Origin: JAUIIK01 sp963745675
Lineage (GTDB): Bacteria > Chloroflexota > Chloroflexia > Thermomicrobiales > CFX8
Length of the DNA: 64,000 nt
Reading direction: 5' to 3'
Assembly: GCA_963745675.1 (NCBI GenBank)
Contig: CAVUYM010000022.1
Coordinates: 62,001-126,000 of the forward strand
Within the stretch, counting starts at the first letter, position 1; each line of letters starts with the position of its first letter. Shown piece after piece: positions 62,195-64,000 of the stretch. A program made the position numbers and the translations under genes. The notes below the pieces were generated by a model. That model worked only from the letters and a program-made list of their open reading frames with translations, did not search any database and was not told the origin of the DNA.

Positions 62195-62444
62195 CTAACG
62201 TCGTATCGCTTCCAGGATGGCGAGAAGAATGATTGCTCCGATGACTGCGACAATCAGAGACCATAGGTTGAAGCCGGTTACGCCGACTCCGCCCAGCAGC
62301 GCGAAAGATCGCGCCGCCGATGAATGCGCCGACAATGCCAACGGCTATGTTTGTAAAGCAGCCCGAGCGGCCGCTTCGGCCCGCGAGTACATTCGCGAGC
62401 CACCGGCTATCGCGCCAAACAGTATCCAGGCCAGTACTCCCATG
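62195..62444 (-). CDS. GlsB/YeaQ/YmgE family membrane protein (two frameshifts)
   Basis: About 84 residues, three helices. It starts MGVLAWILFGAIAGW. After a break near 62395 it reads NVLAGRSGRSGCFTNIAVG and GIVGAFIGGAIFR. After a break near 62300, LLGGVGVTGFNLWSLIVAVIG and ILLAILEAIRR, ending TAG at 62195. The pattern is that of stress-related YeaQ/YmgE transglycosylase-associated proteins. It lies 27 bases upstream of the FAD oxidoreductase start on the same strand. Confidence 0.8.
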
Positions 62445-62596
62445 GCAGCTCGATTCTCGCTCTCTGAGTTCTGCGCGCTCCTGATGCGATCGGCAGGTCG
62501 TGGCTAATCACCATCGATCTTACCAACGCGATCCAGATACGCGATCCCGAAGGACTGCACCTCTCAGGTATCATCGTCGAACGAGAGGACACCAGT

Positions 62597-63295
62597 TTGT
62601 CAGGCCAACCGTCGAGAAAACCAATCACTCAGCGCCGGCTGCAACGCATGGCGTCGGTCCTTGCGCGGCGACAGCCCGACGTTTCAATCGTCCTCGAAGA
62701 TGTGCATGATCCGCACAACGTGAGCGCCGTGTTGCGATCATGTGATGCAACTGGCGTCTTCGATGTTCATCTCGTCTATGACGTCGATCAGCCGCCGGAA
62801 TTGAGCACCGGCGTAGCTGCCGGCACCCAACGCTGGCTCCAAACGACCCACCAGGCAAGTATCGTAGCCTGTTACGACGCGCTCCGAGATCAGGGGCAGA
62901 CGATCTATGCGACGACGTTGGCAGGCGAAGCGCTGGATCTCTACGAGGTCGATTTGACGACGCCCTGCGCGTTCGTCTTTGGCAACGAGAGTCGCGGACT
63001 AAGCGCAGGGGCCATACAGGCAGCGGATGCCTGTATCCGGATTCCGATGATGGGTATGGCGGAGTCGCTGAACATTTCTGTCGCCTGCGCCGTCATCCTT
63101 TTCGAGACGATGCGTCAGCGGCGATTGTCCGGCCTCTTTCGCGATCCGGCTGCAGAAGAGGAAGCGATGCGGGCGACGCTGGAACACTGGTTGGAGCGTG
63201 ATGAACGCGACTCGCAGCTGCCGCCAACGCCGATTTTGATCCACGGTGTTTCCTCTCGTCTGGCCGCGTACGCAACCGATGCCGGGATCCACTGA
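62597..63295 (+). CDS. trmH: TrmH-type RNA 2'-O-methyltransferase (SPOUT)
   Basis: 232 residues. SPOUT knot motifs: PHNVSAVLRSCDATGVFDVHL (motif 1, catalytic Arg), FVFGNESRGLSAG (motif 2) and IPMMGMAESLNISVACAVILFE (motif 3). The C-terminal extension (EEAMRATLEHWLERDERD) is that of TrmH, which methylates G18 of tRNA. TTG 62597 with GAGAGG upstream. Intact. Confidence 0.9.
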   Translation: MSGQPSRKPITQRRLQRMASVLARRQPDVSIVLEDVHDPHNVSAVLRSCDATGVFDVHLVYDVDQPPELSTGVAAGTQRWLQTTHQASIVACYDALRDQGQTIYATTLAGEALDLYEVDLTTPCAFVFGNESRGLSAGAIQAADACIRIPMMGMAESLNISVACAVILFETMRQRRLSGLFRDPAAEEEAMRATLEHWLERDERDSQLPPTPILIHGVSSRLAAYATDAGIH

Positions 63296-63453
63296 CGACA
63301 AAATTGATTGAATTGACTCGTACTCGCAGACCTGATTGGGGTACGATTGCTCCGCTCAGCAACCCGATCTCATGCCGCAGGACGTAAATCGAAAGAATAG
63401 CCTCCGCGCCGTGGCGCCGGACGGCAGCTGGATAGAAAGCAAACAGGTAACGG

Positions 63454-64000
63454 ATGAGGGTAGAAGAGATCGCGGGCCTTGGCCGGCGAGTGCTTGACAA
63501 TGTCGACAAGGTAATCATCGGCAAACGCAACGTGACCGAACTGGTGCTCGTAGCCATGCTCTCCGAGGGCCACGTCCTGCTGGAAGACGTCCCGGGCGTC
63601 GGCAAGACGATGCTTGCCAGGAGTATCGCCCGCTCGATCAGCGGTGACTTCAAACGCATCCAGTTCACGCCAGACCTGTTGCCTTCCGACATCAGCGGTC
63701 TGAGCTATTTCAATCAGAAGCTCGGCGAATTCGAATTTCGTGCAGGACCAGTCTTCACCAACGTTCTGCTCGCCGACGAGATAAATCGCGCCACGCCCTC
63801 GAACGCAATCAGCGTTGCTCGAAGCGATGCAGGAGCGCACGGTCACCATCGAAGGCGAAACGATGACCCTGGCCGCTCCATTTCTCGTCCTGGCAACAGA
63901 AAACCCGATTGAGCTGGAAGGCACTTTCCCCTTGCCGGAGGCTCAGCTCGATCGTTTCCTCGTTCGCCTACCGATGGGTTATCCGACTGAAGATGAAGAG
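63454..64000 (+). CDS. MoxR family AAA ATPase, cut by window end (one frameshift)
   Basis: ATG 63454: VEEIAGLGRRVLDNVDKVIIG. Walker A is LEDVPGVGKTMLARS, Walker B is NVLLADEINRA. The frame shifts near 63795 to RTQSALLEAMQERTVTIEG and LVLATENPIELEGTFPLPEAQLDRFL (sensor 1). Continues past 64000. MoxR ATPases pair with DUF58 and VWA proteins in complex maturation; those partners would be expected just beyond the window. Confidence 0.9.

Noticed and set aside
1..64000. tRNA, rRNA or CRISPR array
   Set aside because: No rRNA-like blocks, no cloverleaf ending in a CCA-like tail and no regularly spaced direct repeats were noticed. A covariance-model search would be needed to exclude a single tRNA.

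Overview
This 64 kb window looks like chromosomal DNA of a Chloroflexota bacterium, probably near the Thermomicrobia. That placement is an inference. It rests on the moderately high GC content, the lipoproteins with long Thr/Pro linkers, the nfeD-slipin pair, the C5 haem genes, the F420-type LLM oxidoreductase and a nuo cluster without nuoE/F/G. No rRNA, tRNA, CRISPR array or prophage was recognised.

Layout. 1-2.1 kb: two related hypothetical genes and a broken NhaP-type antiporter. 2.2-7.8 kb (minus strand): hemL, hemA, a DUF427 protein, a transferase-Nudix fusion and an M19 dipeptidase. 7.9-13.5 kb: exported proteins, a DedA protein, a trans-sulfuration enzyme, an M24 peptidase and a collagen-like surface protein. 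13.5-19 kb (minus): two YkvA-like proteins, a second M24 peptidase, a glycolipid-binding protein, an amidase and an aspartoacylase-like hydrolase. Together with an amidinotransferase this forms a concentration of peptide and amide catabolism. 19-26 kb: lipoprotein, amidinotransferase, membrane proteins, mnmA and a coiled-coil sensor-like membrane protein. 26.5-31.1 kb: a PBP1A-type enzyme, an RNA m5U methyltransferase and maf.

31.2-44.8 kb is complex I, in two blocks: nuoA-B-C-D and nuoH-J-K-L-M-N. nuoE, F, G and I are absent from the cluster. The blocks are separated by about 3.4 kb holding a DUF433/DUF5615 toxin-antitoxin-like pair, a second diverged copy of the last 126 bases of nuoD, a long inverted repeat and three unrelated genes. 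This is the most interesting structure in the window. 44.8-54 kb: 2H phosphoesterase, LLM oxidoreductase, folC, nfeD-slipin, remains of an alpha/beta hydrolase and an alkylmercury-lyase-like gene, CsoR, an aminotransferase and AlaX. 54-59.3 kb: LysM/C39 protein, CrcB, anti-sigma factor, lipoprotein and esterase. 59.3-64 kb: an FAD oxidoreductase interrupted by a truncated IS1182-type element, a YeaQ-like protein, a TrmH methyltransferase and a MoxR ATPase cut by the window end.

Data quality. About 40 single-base frame breaks can be inferred, including in genes expected to be essential (hemA, hemL, nuoD, nuoH). They cluster strongly: they are dense at 0.2-8.1, 47.9-53.8 and 59.7-63.8 kb, and almost absent at 8.5-14, 16.4-32.9 and 38.6-47.9 kb. 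Most are therefore probably assembly or sequencing indels. Such genes are annotated as one locus, and the position of each break is given.
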